Below, one piece after another: positions 18,826-27,363 of a stretch of DNA of 64,000 nt. This DNA comes from Mesoflavibacter profundi (GTDB taxonomy: Bacteria > Bacteroidota > Bacteroidia > Flavobacteriales > Flavobacteriaceae): positions 1,005,501 to 1,069,500 of the forward strand of contig NZ_CP061703.1 of assembly GCF_014764305.1 (NCBI RefSeq), given 5' to 3'. How positions within the stretch are numbered: position 1 is the stretch's first letter; each line of letters begins with the position of its first letter. The notes beneath the pieces are model-generated. The model worked only from the letters and a program-made list of their open reading frames with translations. It ran no database searches and was not told where the DNA came from. A program made the position numbers and the translations under genes.

Positions 18826-20538
18826 ATGAAAAATTTATATAAAATAATAAGTGTTTTTGCAATTATACTTTCAATAACATCTTGTGAAGATGGTATAGAT
18901 CCAATAACACAAATTAATCCAGGACCAGATGCTGGTGCACCAGTTGTAGAAATAGCCTATCCAACAGATGGTACAACTATACAAGATTTAAATTTAGAAA
19001 GTACTATAGACATAGAATTTGAAGTACAAGATGATATAGAAATATCAAGCGTTATAGTTAATGTAGACGGAAATCAAACCGCTAGTTTTAATTCTTTTGT
19101 AGACTATAGAATATTTCAAACAACTGTAACAAAAGACGGTATTACAACAGGTGATCATACACTAGAAATCATAGCAACAGATATTTCTGGTAATCAAACC
19201 ATTCAAATTGTTACTTTTAGCAAAGAGCCACCTTACACGCCTTTATTTAACGGCGAGTTTTTATACATGCCTTTTGATGGTGTATATACAGATTTAATTT
19301 CTATCACAAATCCAGAACAAATAGGTAATCCTCAATTTGCTGGTGTAAGTTATGATGGTTCTAATGCATTTAAAGCAACTACAGATTCTTACTTATCTTT
19401 CGAGTTAGATCAATCTAACCTTGGTGACGAGTTTACAGGTGCATTTTGGTATAAAGTAGATGCGTCTCCAGACCGATCTGGTATTCTAACAATTGGTGAT
19501 GATGCTGCAGACCGTTTTCAAGGGTTTAGGTTATTTAGAGAAGGAAACTCTTCCAGTCAAAGAATAAAACTAAACGTTGGAACTGGTACTGGAGAAAGTT
19601 GGAATGACGGTGATGTAATAGATGTAACAGCAGAAGAATGGGTACATGTTGCGTTTACTATTTCTCCAACAGAAACAGTAATCTATTTTAACGGTTTACC
19701 TGTTAATACAGCAACACCTTCTGGTGCAATAGACTGGACTAACTGTACAGATTTAGTAATTGGAGCTGGCGGACCTACTTTTGACTATTGGGGACACAAT
19801 TCTGATAATAGTGTAATGGACGAATTAAGGTTGTTTAGTGTTGCAATGTCTCAATCAGAAATTCAAAATTTAATAGACGTAACAAGTCCTTACGAACCTC
19901 TTTATCAAGAAAAATTTTATATGCCTTTTGATGGTAGTAATTTCGATTTTGTTGGAAGTACAGATGCAACTGTAATAGGTAATACACTTTTCGCTGGAGA
20001 AAGCTACGAAGGTTCTAACGCCTTTTTATCGGCAACAGACTCTTATTTAACCTATCCTATATCTAACATTTTTGGCTCTACTACAGCCTTTAGTGCAACA
20101 TTCTGGTACAAAGTAAGTGCTACACCAGATAGAGCTGGTATACTTACAGTTGGTGATGATGCTGCAGACCGTTTTCAAGGATTTAGATTATTTAGAGAAG
20201 GAAATGCTACCGAACAAAGAATAAAAGCAAATATAGGAACTGGTACAGGTGAAAGTTGGAACGATGGTGATGTAATTACTGTTGCTGCTGGAGAATGGGT
20301 ACATATTGCCTTAACCGTTTCTGAAACAGAAAGCAAAATATATTTTAATGGAACTGAAGTTAATACTAACGCCTTATCTAATCCGGTAGATTGGACTAAT
20401 TGTACCGAAATAGTTATTGGTGCTGGCGGACCTACTTTTGATTATTGGGGACACGCATCAGATAGTAGTCCAATGGACGAACTAAGATTATTTGACAGAG
20501 CGTTAACTTCAGAAGAAATTAATAACATGATAGACTAG
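18826..20538 (+). CDS. Surface lipoprotein with Ig-like and two LamG domains (SusE/F position)
   Basis: This 570-aa lipoprotein (lipobox ITSC, Cys20) has an N-terminal Ig-like domain (about 40-130; VVEIAYPTDGTTI). Two tandem LamG/concanavalin-A-like domains follow, at about 145-345 and 362-570. The two are close copies: DDAADRFQGFRLFREGN and GTGTGESWNDGDVI occur in both, and each starts with YMPFDG and ends with DELRLF. No catalytic glutamate motif of GH16 is visible, so binding rather than hydrolysis is the likely role. It occupies the place of SusE/SusF-type surface glycan-binding proteins. Confidence 0.88.
   Translation: MKNLYKIISVFAIILSITSCEDGIDPITQINPGPDAGAPVVEIAYPTDGTTIQDLNLESTIDIEFEVQDDIEISSVIVNVDGNQTASFNSFVDYRIFQTTVTKDGITTGDHTLEIIATDISGNQTIQIVTFSKEPPYTPLFNGEFLYMPFDGVYTDLISITNPEQIGNPQFAGVSYDGSNAFKATTDSYLSFELDQSNLGDEFTGAFWYKVDASPDRSGILTIGDDAADRFQGFRLFREGNSSSQRIKLNVGTGTGESWNDGDVIDVTAEEWVHVAFTISPTETVIYFNGLPVNTATPSGAIDWTNCTDLVIGAGGPTFDYWGHNSDNSVMDELRLFSVAMSQSEIQNLIDVTSPYEPLYQEKFYMPFDGSNFDFVGSTDATVIGNTLFAGESYEGSNAFLSATDSYLTYPISNIFGSTTAFSATFWYKVSATPDRAGILTVGDDAADRFQGFRLFREGNATEQRIKANIGTGTGESWNDGDVITVAAGEWVHIALTVSETESKIYFNGTEVNTNALSNPVDWTNCTEIVIGAGGPTFDYWGHASDSSPMDELRLFDRALTSEEINNMID
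19261..20535 (+). repeat. Tandem duplication encoding two LamG domains
   Basis: About 19261-19870 and 19912-20535 encode homologous LamG units. Identical protein blocks (DDAADRFQGFRLFREGN, ESWNDGDVI, GAGGPTFDYWGH) recur in the same order. DNA is also close, for example the ctgcagaccgttttcaagg stretch seen in both. This indicates a fairly recent internal duplication. Confidence 0.85.
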
Positions 20539-20586
20539 AATAATTAATAGCAAAATTTCATATTTAGATTTAGTCTAATACTCACG

Positions 20587-20625
20587 CTTTAGCTGTATTT
20601 ATACTATTTATAAATGCAGCTAAAG
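20587..20625 (+). promoter_or_regulatory. Strong intercistronic hairpin between binding genes and enzyme genes
   Basis: Bases 20587-20603 pair with 20609-20625 to give a 17-bp stem (16 Watson-Crick pairs, one G-T) with the 5-base loop CTATT. No U-tract follows, so it is not a standard intrinsic terminator. It sits in the 107-base gap after the susC-susD-LamG genes and before the GH144 genes. An mRNA-stabilising or processing stem that keeps the upstream genes more abundant is a reasonable reading. Confidence 0.6.
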
Positions 20626-20645
20626 TATTTAACCCTATCCATTAA

Positions 20646-22013
20646 ATGACATTATTTAAGCAAAATACGGTATTTTACCTTATTGTTTGTACACTTATTA
20701 TTAGTTGTAAAAACAATAATCAAAACAAAACTACAGACACTAATAACACGACCAAAACCTTAAGTGATAATGAATTGTTAGACACCATTCAAAAACAAAC
20801 GTTCAATTATTTTTGGGAAGGTGCAGAACCTAATTCTGGACTTGCTAGAGAACGTATTCATATGGATAATGTTTATCCAACGTCTCCAAAAAACACAGTC
20901 ACAACAGGCGGAAGTGGTTTTGGTGTCATGGCTATTCTAATTGGTATAGAAAGAGGCTGGATTACTAAAGACGAAGCCTTAAAAAGATATACTAAAATTG
21001 TTAATTTTTTAGAAAAGGCAGATCGTTTTCATGGTGCTTGGCCTCATTGGATAAATGGAGAAACAGGTAAAGTACTTGCATTTAGCAAAAAAGATAATGG
21101 TGGCGATTTAGTAGAAACAGCTTTTTTAATTCAAGGTCTTTTAACAGTATCAGAATATTATAAAAACGGTAATAAAGAGGAACAAGAACTTGTATCCAAG
21201 ATTAATAAACTTTGGAGAGAAGTAGAATGGGATTGGTATACTAAAGGTGGAGAAGATGTGCTGTATTGGCATTGGTCACCAGAGTATAAATGGGAAATGA
21301 ATTTTCCTGTTGGTGGCTATAATGAGTGTTTAATAATGTATGTTTTAGCTGCAGCATCTCCAACACATTCTATATCTAAAGAAGTATATGAAAAAGGTTG
21401 GGCTAGAAATGGACAAATAAAATCTCAAGACAGCATGTATAACCACGAGCTTGTTTTAGATTATTTTGAACATGATGAAGCTGCTATTGGTCCATTATTC
21501 TGGGCACATTACTCCTATTTAGGCTTAAATCCTAAAGGATTAAAAGACCAATATGCAGACTATTGGAAACTTACTCAAAACCATGCAAAAATTCATTATA
21601 GTTATGCAAAAGATAACCCTAAAAACTATAAAGGATATGGAGATAGTCTTTGGGGATTAACTTCAAGCTATTCCTTTAAAGGATATTCTGGACATAGACC
21701 TGGTGCAGATTTGGGTGTTATTGCTCCTACTGCTGCACTTTCATCTTTTCCATACACGCCTAAAGAAAGCATGCAAATGCTAAGGTATCTATACACTAAG
21801 CAAGATACATTAATTGGTAAATATGGTCCTTACGATGCGTTTAGTTTAGAACAAAAATGGGCTTTACCTAGATATTTGGCTATAGATCAAGGACCAATTC
21901 CAGTAATGATAGAAAATTACAGGACTGGTTTATTCTGGAAACTATTTATGCAAAATGAAGACGTTAAAAAAGGATTAGAAAAATTACAATTTACCGTTAA
22001 TAGTACTTTATAA
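20646..22013 (+). CDS. GH144-type endo-beta-1,2-glucanase lipoprotein, copy 1
   Basis: This 455-aa lipoprotein (lipobox IISC, Cys21) belongs to the glycoamylase-like family (PF10091), which includes GH144 endo-beta-1,2-glucanases. It has (alpha/alpha)6-barrel motifs: TFNYFWEGAEPNSGLARER, VTTGGSGFGVMAI, FHGAWPHWINGETG, and the acidic block DNGGDLVETA with Asp154 and Glu157. WHWSPEYKWEMNFP and AIDQGPIPVMIENYRTGL follow. Length is normal. Substrate cannot be proven from sequence because other activities occur in the wider family. The stop overlaps the start of copy 2 by one base (TAATG), so the two are translationally coupled. Confidence 0.85.
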   Translation: MTLFKQNTVFYLIVCTLIISCKNNNQNKTTDTNNTTKTLSDNELLDTIQKQTFNYFWEGAEPNSGLARERIHMDNVYPTSPKNTVTTGGSGFGVMAILIGIERGWITKDEALKRYTKIVNFLEKADRFHGAWPHWINGETGKVLAFSKKDNGGDLVETAFLIQGLLTVSEYYKNGNKEEQELVSKINKLWREVEWDWYTKGGEDVLYWHWSPEYKWEMNFPVGGYNECLIMYVLAAASPTHSISKEVYEKGWARNGQIKSQDSMYNHELVLDYFEHDEAAIGPLFWAHYSYLGLNPKGLKDQYADYWKLTQNHAKIHYSYAKDNPKNYKGYGDSLWGLTSSYSFKGYSGHRPGADLGVIAPTAALSSFPYTPKESMQMLRYLYTKQDTLIGKYGPYDAFSLEQKWALPRYLAIDQGPIPVMIENYRTGLFWKLFMQNEDVKKGLEKLQFTVNSTL

Positions 22014-23362
22014 TGCAAAGAGTATATTTCATCTTTATATTAATAGTAATGTCTTGCTCTTCCAGCGAAGGTCCAGGCTATCAAGAACCTTATAATCCTG
22101 ATAACAATCCTGAAGTAATTCCTATTTCTAACGAAGATTTACTAAATCTTACCCAACAATTAACGTTTAAATATTTTTGGGATTTTGCAAATACACCTTC
22201 GGGCGCTGCAAGAGAACGTTACCATGTAGATAATCCAAATTTAAATAGTAATGTAGTAACTACTGGCGGTAGTGGTTTTGGTCTAATGGCTATACTTGTA
22301 GGTATAGAAAGAGGTTACATTACCAGATCTAAAGCAGTTGTTAGATTACAAACCATTTTAGATTTTTTTGAAAACGCAGATAGATTTCATGGTGCATGGT
22401 CACATTGGATAGATGGTAATTCGGGAAATACAATTCCCTTTAGTTCTTTAGACAATGGTGGCGATTTGGTTGAAACAGCTTTTCTAGCTCAAGGTTTAAT
22501 TTGTATAAAAGAATATTTTAAAAACGGAACTCAAGAAGAACAAAACCTTGCCAATCAAGCAGATAATCTATGGAAAGGTGTAGAATGGGATTGGTATACA
22601 CAAAATCAAGAGACGCTATATTGGCATTGGAGTCCAAATCACAATTTTGATATTAATTTAGAATTAAAAGGCTATAACGAAACTCTAATAACATATATAC
22701 TAGCCGCAGCATCGCCAGATTATCCTATAAACCCAAATGTATACACAAATGGTTGGGCTAACAATGGTGCTATTGTAACTTCAGAAAACCAATATAATAC
22801 GCCTTTAATTTTAGATCATGCTGGTGCAGGAACTGGTCCTTTATTTTGGGCGCATTATTCCTATTTAGGCTTAAATCCAAATAATCTGTCAGATCAATAT
22901 GCTGATTATTGGAGTTTAAATAAAAATCATACAACTATCAATTATCAACATTGTGTTTCAAATCCAAATAATTTTACTGGTTACGGTTCAAATTGTTGGG
23001 GATTAACCGCAAGTTATTCTAGAAATAATGACGGAAGCGTTGGCTATAATGCTCACGATCCAGAAAACGATACTGGCGTAATTTCGCCAACTGCAGCAAT
23101 AAGCTCCATACCTTATACACCAGAAAAATCTCTAGCTGCTATGCAATTCTTCTATCAACAAGGCGAAGACTTACTTGGTCCAGCTGGATTTTATGATGCT
23201 TTTAGTCCGCATTATAATTGGTACACAAAAAGATACTTAGCAATAGATCAAGGTCCAGAAATTATAATGATAGAAAACTATCGTTCTGGTTTACTTTGGA
23301 ATTTATTTATGCAAAACCAAGACATCCAAAACGGTCTAAATACGTTAGGATTTTCATATTAA
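22013..23362 (+). CDS. GH144-type endo-beta-1,2-glucanase lipoprotein, copy 2
   Basis: This 449-aa lipoprotein (lipobox VMSC, Cys15) is a paralogue of the preceding gene product with the same landmarks in order: FKYFWDFANTPSGAARER, VTTGGSGFGLMAI, FHGAWSHWIDGNSG and DNGGDLVETA (Asp151, Glu154). WHWSPNHNFDINLELKGYNE and AIDQGPEIIMIENYRSGL follow. Differences in the loops (for example YNTPLILDHAGAGTGP instead of the LDYFEHDEAAIGP region) suggest altered specificity or product length. It starts inside the stop codon of copy 1. The two lipoproteins could act one at the surface and one in the periplasm, but sequence alone does not show which. Confidence 0.85.
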   Translation: MQRVYFIFILIVMSCSSSEGPGYQEPYNPDNNPEVIPISNEDLLNLTQQLTFKYFWDFANTPSGAARERYHVDNPNLNSNVVTTGGSGFGLMAILVGIERGYITRSKAVVRLQTILDFFENADRFHGAWSHWIDGNSGNTIPFSSLDNGGDLVETAFLAQGLICIKEYFKNGTQEEQNLANQADNLWKGVEWDWYTQNQETLYWHWSPNHNFDINLELKGYNETLITYILAAASPDYPINPNVYTNGWANNGAIVTSENQYNTPLILDHAGAGTGPLFWAHYSYLGLNPNNLSDQYADYWSLNKNHTTINYQHCVSNPNNFTGYGSNCWGLTASYSRNNDGSVGYNAHDPENDTGVISPTAAISSIPYTPEKSLAAMQFFYQQGEDLLGPAGFYDAFSPHYNWYTKRYLAIDQGPEIIMIENYRSGLLWNLFMQNQDIQNGLNTLGFSY

Positions 23363-23374
23363 AAAGATAAAATA

Positions 23375-24166
23375 ATGAAACTTTTAAAAAACAAATTCAC
23401 TGTATGTTTTTTCCTTTTATCGGTAATTACAGTTGCTCAAAATGATGCATTTGAAGAAAAATTTCATATTAAAAACAGTGATACACTTAAGTATCGTATA
23501 ATGTATCCAGAACATTTTTCAAAAGACAAAAAATATCCTGTCGTGTTATTTCTTCATGGAGCTGGAGAACGTGGTAACGACAACCAAAAACAACTTACGC
23601 ATGGTAGTAAATTGTTTACAGATAAAATAAATCGTGGTGCTTTTCCTGCTATTGTTATTTTCCCTCAATGTCCAACAGATAGTTATTGGTCAAATGCAGA
23701 AGTAGATAGAAGTAGTTATCCAATTAGTTTAACGTTTCCAAAGGAAAAAGAAGCGACAATAGCTTTACAATTAGTAATTGATTTAATGCAAAACATTACT
23801 AAAAACAACTATGTAGATAACTCTAAAATATACGTTGGAGGATTATCTATGGGCGGAATGGGCACATTCGAAATTATTTCAAGACAACCCAATCTATTTG
23901 CAGCTGCTTTTGCTATTTGTGGTGGCGGTAATACAGAAAATGTTACAAACTTTGCAACAAAAGTCCCTATGTGGATCTTTCATGGTGCAAAAGATAATGT
24001 TGTAAAACCTCAATTATCTGTACAAATGGTAAATGCCATAATTAATGCTGGCGGAACACCAAATTTTACATTATATGCAGAAGACAATCATAACTCTTGG
24101 GATAGTGCTTTTGCAGAACCTAAACTTCTAACTTGGTTATTTTCAAACACAAAAACTAATGAATAA
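23375..24166 (+). CDS. Secreted alpha/beta-hydrolase esterase (PHB-depolymerase/PET-like)
   Basis: This 263-aa protein has a cleavable signal peptide (about 1-21, ending VITVAQ) and an alpha/beta-hydrolase fold. The oxyanion region is LFLHGAGERGNDN, the nucleophile elbow GLSMGG (Ser158), with probable Asp207 (GAKDNVV) and His239 (EDNHNSW). Such proteins are common in carbohydrate loci as carbohydrate or feruloyl-type esterases. Here it would remove ester groups from the glycan, though the leaving group is unknown. It overlaps the GH3 gene by 8 bases, which supports one operon. Confidence 0.82.
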   Translation: MKLLKNKFTVCFFLLSVITVAQNDAFEEKFHIKNSDTLKYRIMYPEHFSKDKKYPVVLFLHGAGERGNDNQKQLTHGSKLFTDKINRGAFPAIVIFPQCPTDSYWSNAEVDRSSYPISLTFPKEKEATIALQLVIDLMQNITKNNYVDNSKIYVGGLSMGGMGTFEIISRQPNLFAAAFAICGGGNTENVTNFATKVPMWIFHGAKDNVVKPQLSVQMVNAIINAGGTPNFTLYAEDNHNSWDSAFAEPKLLTWLFSNTKTNE

Positions 24167-26471
24167 AAAAACAATTAATCCATTATATACTATAGTACTT
24201 TTTATTACAATTTTTAGTTGTAATACTAGCACTAACACATCATCAACAAGTTCAAATAATCCCTTTGAAGCTAAAGTAGATTCAATTATAAAATTAATGA
24301 CTTTAGAAGAAAAATTAGGACAGTTAAACTTGCCTTCTTCAGGAGATATAACTACTGGTCAAGCCCAAAGCTCTAACATTGCTAAAAAAATAGAAGAAGG
24401 CAAAGTTGGTGGACTTTTTAACATTAAAACCGTAGAAAAAATTAGAGCTGTTCAACAAATAGCTGTAGAAAAAAGCAGACTAGGAATACCTTTAATTTTT
24501 GGTATGGATGTTATTCATGGTTATAAAACTACGTTTCCAATTCCGTTAGGATTATCTACATCTTGGGATATGCCTATGATTGAAAAAACTGCTAGAGTCG
24601 CAGCTCAAGAAGCTAGTGCAGATGGTATAAACTGGACATTCTCGCCAATGGTAGATGTATCTAGAGATCCGCGTTGGGGAAGAATTTCGGAAGGAAATGG
24701 TGAAGACGCTTATTTAGGCAGTCAAATTGCAAAAGCTATGGTAAAAGGTTACCAACAAGATAATCTTAGTGATAATAATACTTTAATGTCTTGTGTAAAA
24801 CATTTTGCATTATATGGCGCTTCAGAAGCTGGTAGAGATTACAATACCGTAGACATGAGTAAAATTAGAATGTATAATGAATATCTTCCGCCTTACAAAG
24901 CAGCAATAGACCAAGGTGTTGGATCTGTAATGGCATCGTTTAACGAAATTGATGGTATTCCTGCAACTGGTAACAAATGGTTGCTTACAGACTTATTAAG
25001 AACCGATTGGAAATTTAATGGTTTTGTAGTATCAGACTATACAGGTGTAAGCGAAATGATAGACCATGGTATGGGCGATTTACAGCAAGTTTCGGCTTTA
25101 GCTTTAAGTGCTGGAACAGATATGGATATGGTTTCAGAAGGATTTTTAAACACATTAAAAAAATCTGTTGAAGAACATAAAATCTCTATCGCAGAAATTG
25201 ATTTAGCTGTTAAACGCATTTTAACTGCAAAATACCAACTTGGTTTATTTGATGATCCTTACAAGTATTGTAATGAAGAACGAGCTAAAACAGAAATATT
25301 TACAAAAGAAAATAAAGATTTTGCTAGAAAAGTATCTGCAGAATCTATGGTTTTACTTAAAAACGAAAACGAAACTTTACCTTTAAAAAAATCTGGAACA
25401 ATTGCCCTAATAGGTCCATTAGCCAATACTGCTGTAAATATGGCTGGTACTTGGAGTGTTGCAACAGATCAAGAAAAATCAATAACAGTTTTAGATGGAT
25501 TAAAATCGGTAATTGGCGATAAAGCAAACATAAACTATGCTAAAGGTAGTAATGTGGATTATGATTTGACGTTAGAACAAAGAGGAACCATGTTTGGTAA
25601 AGACATACCAAGAGATAACAAAACAGATAAACAGCTTTTAGACGAAGCGTTAGCAATTGCTAATAAATCGGATGTTATTGTTGCTACTTTAGGAGAAGCA
25701 GCAGAATACAGTGGAGAAAGCAGTAGTAGAACAAATCTAGACATTCCACAATCACAAAAAGACTTATTAAACGCTTTACTAAAAACAGGAAAACCAGTAG
25801 TTTTAGTATTGTTTACAGGAAGACCGTTAGTTTTAGTTGAAGAAGACAAAAATGTTCCTGCAATATTAAACGTATGGTTTCCTGGTAGTGAAGCAGGATT
25901 AGCAATTGCAGATGTACTATTTGGAGACATTAATCCATCTGCAAAATTAACAACTACTTTCCCTAGACATGTTGGCCAAATTCCTCTTTTTTATAACCAT
26001 AAAAATACAGGAAGACCTTTAGGTAATACAGATGGAAAATTTGAGAAATTTAGAAGTAATTATTTAGATGTGCGTAATGAGCCTTTATACCCATTTGGCT
26101 ACGGTTTAAGTTACACAACGTTTAAATATAGCCCAATAAAACTTAGTAAAAACAACTTAAATTCAACAGACACAATTACTGTATCTGTAGACGTTAGTAA
26201 TACAGGAAATTATGATGGTAAAGAAGTTGTACAATTATACATTAGAGACCTAATTGGTACAGTAACAAGGCCTGTAAAAGAATTAAAAGGGTTTCAAAAA
26301 ATATTTATTAAAAAGGGGGAAACAGTAACTGTAGATTTTAAAATTTCAATTGAAGATTTAAAATTCTATAATTACGACTTAGACTATATTGCAGAAGATG
26401 GAGATTTTGAGATATTTGTAGGAACAGATTCTAATACAACTAGAAAAGCTGTAATTACATTAACTCAATAA
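24159..26471 (+). CDS. GH3 beta-glucosidase lipoprotein (BglX-like)
   Basis: This 770-aa glycoside hydrolase family 3 enzyme has a lipoprotein signal (lipobox IFSC, Cys21). The N-terminal TIM barrel has GIPLIFGMDVIHGYKTTFP, SPMVDVSRDPRWGRISEG and SCVKHFALYG; the nucleophile is Asp293 in VVSDYTG. The alpha/beta sandwich (about 400-620; GEAAEYSGESSSRTNLDIP) and a C-terminal FnIII-like domain follow. The nucleophile is followed by Tyr rather than the more common Trp, still seen in active relatives. It should release glucose from beta-linked gluco-oligosaccharides, probably in the periplasm, completing the work of the GH144 enzymes. Confidence 0.93.
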   Translation: MNKKTINPLYTIVLFITIFSCNTSTNTSSTSSNNPFEAKVDSIIKLMTLEEKLGQLNLPSSGDITTGQAQSSNIAKKIEEGKVGGLFNIKTVEKIRAVQQIAVEKSRLGIPLIFGMDVIHGYKTTFPIPLGLSTSWDMPMIEKTARVAAQEASADGINWTFSPMVDVSRDPRWGRISEGNGEDAYLGSQIAKAMVKGYQQDNLSDNNTLMSCVKHFALYGASEAGRDYNTVDMSKIRMYNEYLPPYKAAIDQGVGSVMASFNEIDGIPATGNKWLLTDLLRTDWKFNGFVVSDYTGVSEMIDHGMGDLQQVSALALSAGTDMDMVSEGFLNTLKKSVEEHKISIAEIDLAVKRILTAKYQLGLFDDPYKYCNEERAKTEIFTKENKDFARKVSAESMVLLKNENETLPLKKSGTIALIGPLANTAVNMAGTWSVATDQEKSITVLDGLKSVIGDKANINYAKGSNVDYDLTLEQRGTMFGKDIPRDNKTDKQLLDEALAIANKSDVIVATLGEAAEYSGESSSRTNLDIPQSQKDLLNALLKTGKPVVLVLFTGRPLVLVEEDKNVPAILNVWFPGSEAGLAIADVLFGDINPSAKLTTTFPRHVGQIPLFYNHKNTGRPLGNTDGKFEKFRSNYLDVRNEPLYPFGYGLSYTTFKYSPIKLSKNNLNSTDTITVSVDVSNTGNYDGKEVVQLYIRDLIGTVTRPVKELKGFQKIFIKKGETVTVDFKISIEDLKFYNYDLDYIAEDGDFEIFVGTDSNTTRKAVITLTQ

Positions 26472-26478
26472 TTTTAAA

Positions 26479-27363
26479 ATGAAACACTTAACATATCTAA
26501 TATTTTTTATTTCGTTGTTTTCTTTTTCTCAAAAAAAAGAAACTTATATCTATGCCATAAAAGGTAAAGACACATTAAAATTAGATATTTATAAACCAAG
26601 ACGTGTAAAGAAAAACCAAAAACTTCCTGTTTTTGTTTGGATGCATGGTGGCGGATTTTCTGGAGGAACAAGAGATAATAAATATGAAAAAAAGCTAGCC
26701 AAATATGTTGCAAAAAAACAAGGCTATGTTAGTGTTTCCATTTCATATAGGTTATTAAGAAAGGGAACTAAAACAGGATTTGGCTGCAATTGTTCTAAAC
26801 AAGAAAAACTAGAAACATTTAAACAAGCTGCAATAGATTATTTAGATGCAGTAAACTATTTAATAACGCATTCAGACAAATTTAATATAGACACTTCCAA
26901 AATTATTGCTGGAGGAAGTAGTGCTGGCGCAGAAGGTGTTTTAAATGCAGTTTACATGAAACCATATTTTATAGAAGATTTAGAACCATATAATCAAATA
27001 AAATTTGCTGGAGTAATGTCTTGTGCTGGCGCTATGGTAGATGCAAATTACATTTCAGATAAAAACGCAATTCCTACAGTTATGCTTCATGGAACAAAGG
27101 ATCCATTAGTACCTTTTGACAATGCACCGCATCACTTTTGTAAAAAAGATCAGCCTGGTTATATATTTTTAGATGGCTCTAATGTTATAGCAAATAAATT
27201 ACATCAATTAAATTCCTCGTATTATTTTAAAGTTATTAATGATGCAGGTCATGAAATAGCTGGTATACCTTTTAAAGATTTAAAAAAAATATTCGAATTT
27301 TTTAATCAAACCATAATCGAGCAAGACATTGTTCAAACCAAAATTTTTAAAACAAAAAAATAA
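26479..27363 (+). CDS. Secreted alpha/beta-hydrolase, carboxylesterase/BD-FAE type
   Basis: This 294-aa protein has a short signal peptide (about 1-17, ending LFSFSQ). The oxyanion motif is HGGGFSGGTRDN and the nucleophile elbow GGSSAGAEG (Ser148); the probable triad is completed by Asp208 (GTKDPLVP) and His258 (DAGHEIAG). The HGGG motif points to the hormone-sensitive-lipase/BD-FAE group, distinct from the other esterase of this locus. It probably removes acyl groups from the glycan. The stop overlaps the next ATG by one base. Confidence 0.83.
   Translation: MKHLTYLIFFISLFSFSQKKETYIYAIKGKDTLKLDIYKPRRVKKNQKLPVFVWMHGGGFSGGTRDNKYEKKLAKYVAKKQGYVSVSISYRLLRKGTKTGFGCNCSKQEKLETFKQAAIDYLDAVNYLITHSDKFNIDTSKIIAGGSSAGAEGVLNAVYMKPYFIEDLEPYNQIKFAGVMSCAGAMVDANYISDKNAIPTVMLHGTKDPLVPFDNAPHHFCKKDQPGYIFLDGSNVIANKLHQLNSSYYFKVINDAGHEIAGIPFKDLKKIFEFFNQTIIEQDIVQTKIFKTKK

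Noticed and set aside
19261-20535. Repeat region as a possible mobile element or CRISPR-like array
   Set aside because: The repeats are in-frame protein domains about 200 residues long, with no spacers or terminal inverted repeats.
24159-26471. GH3 possibly inactive because SDY replaces SDW after the nucleophile
   Set aside because: The aspartate itself and the surrounding motifs are intact, and Tyr at this place is compatible with activity.
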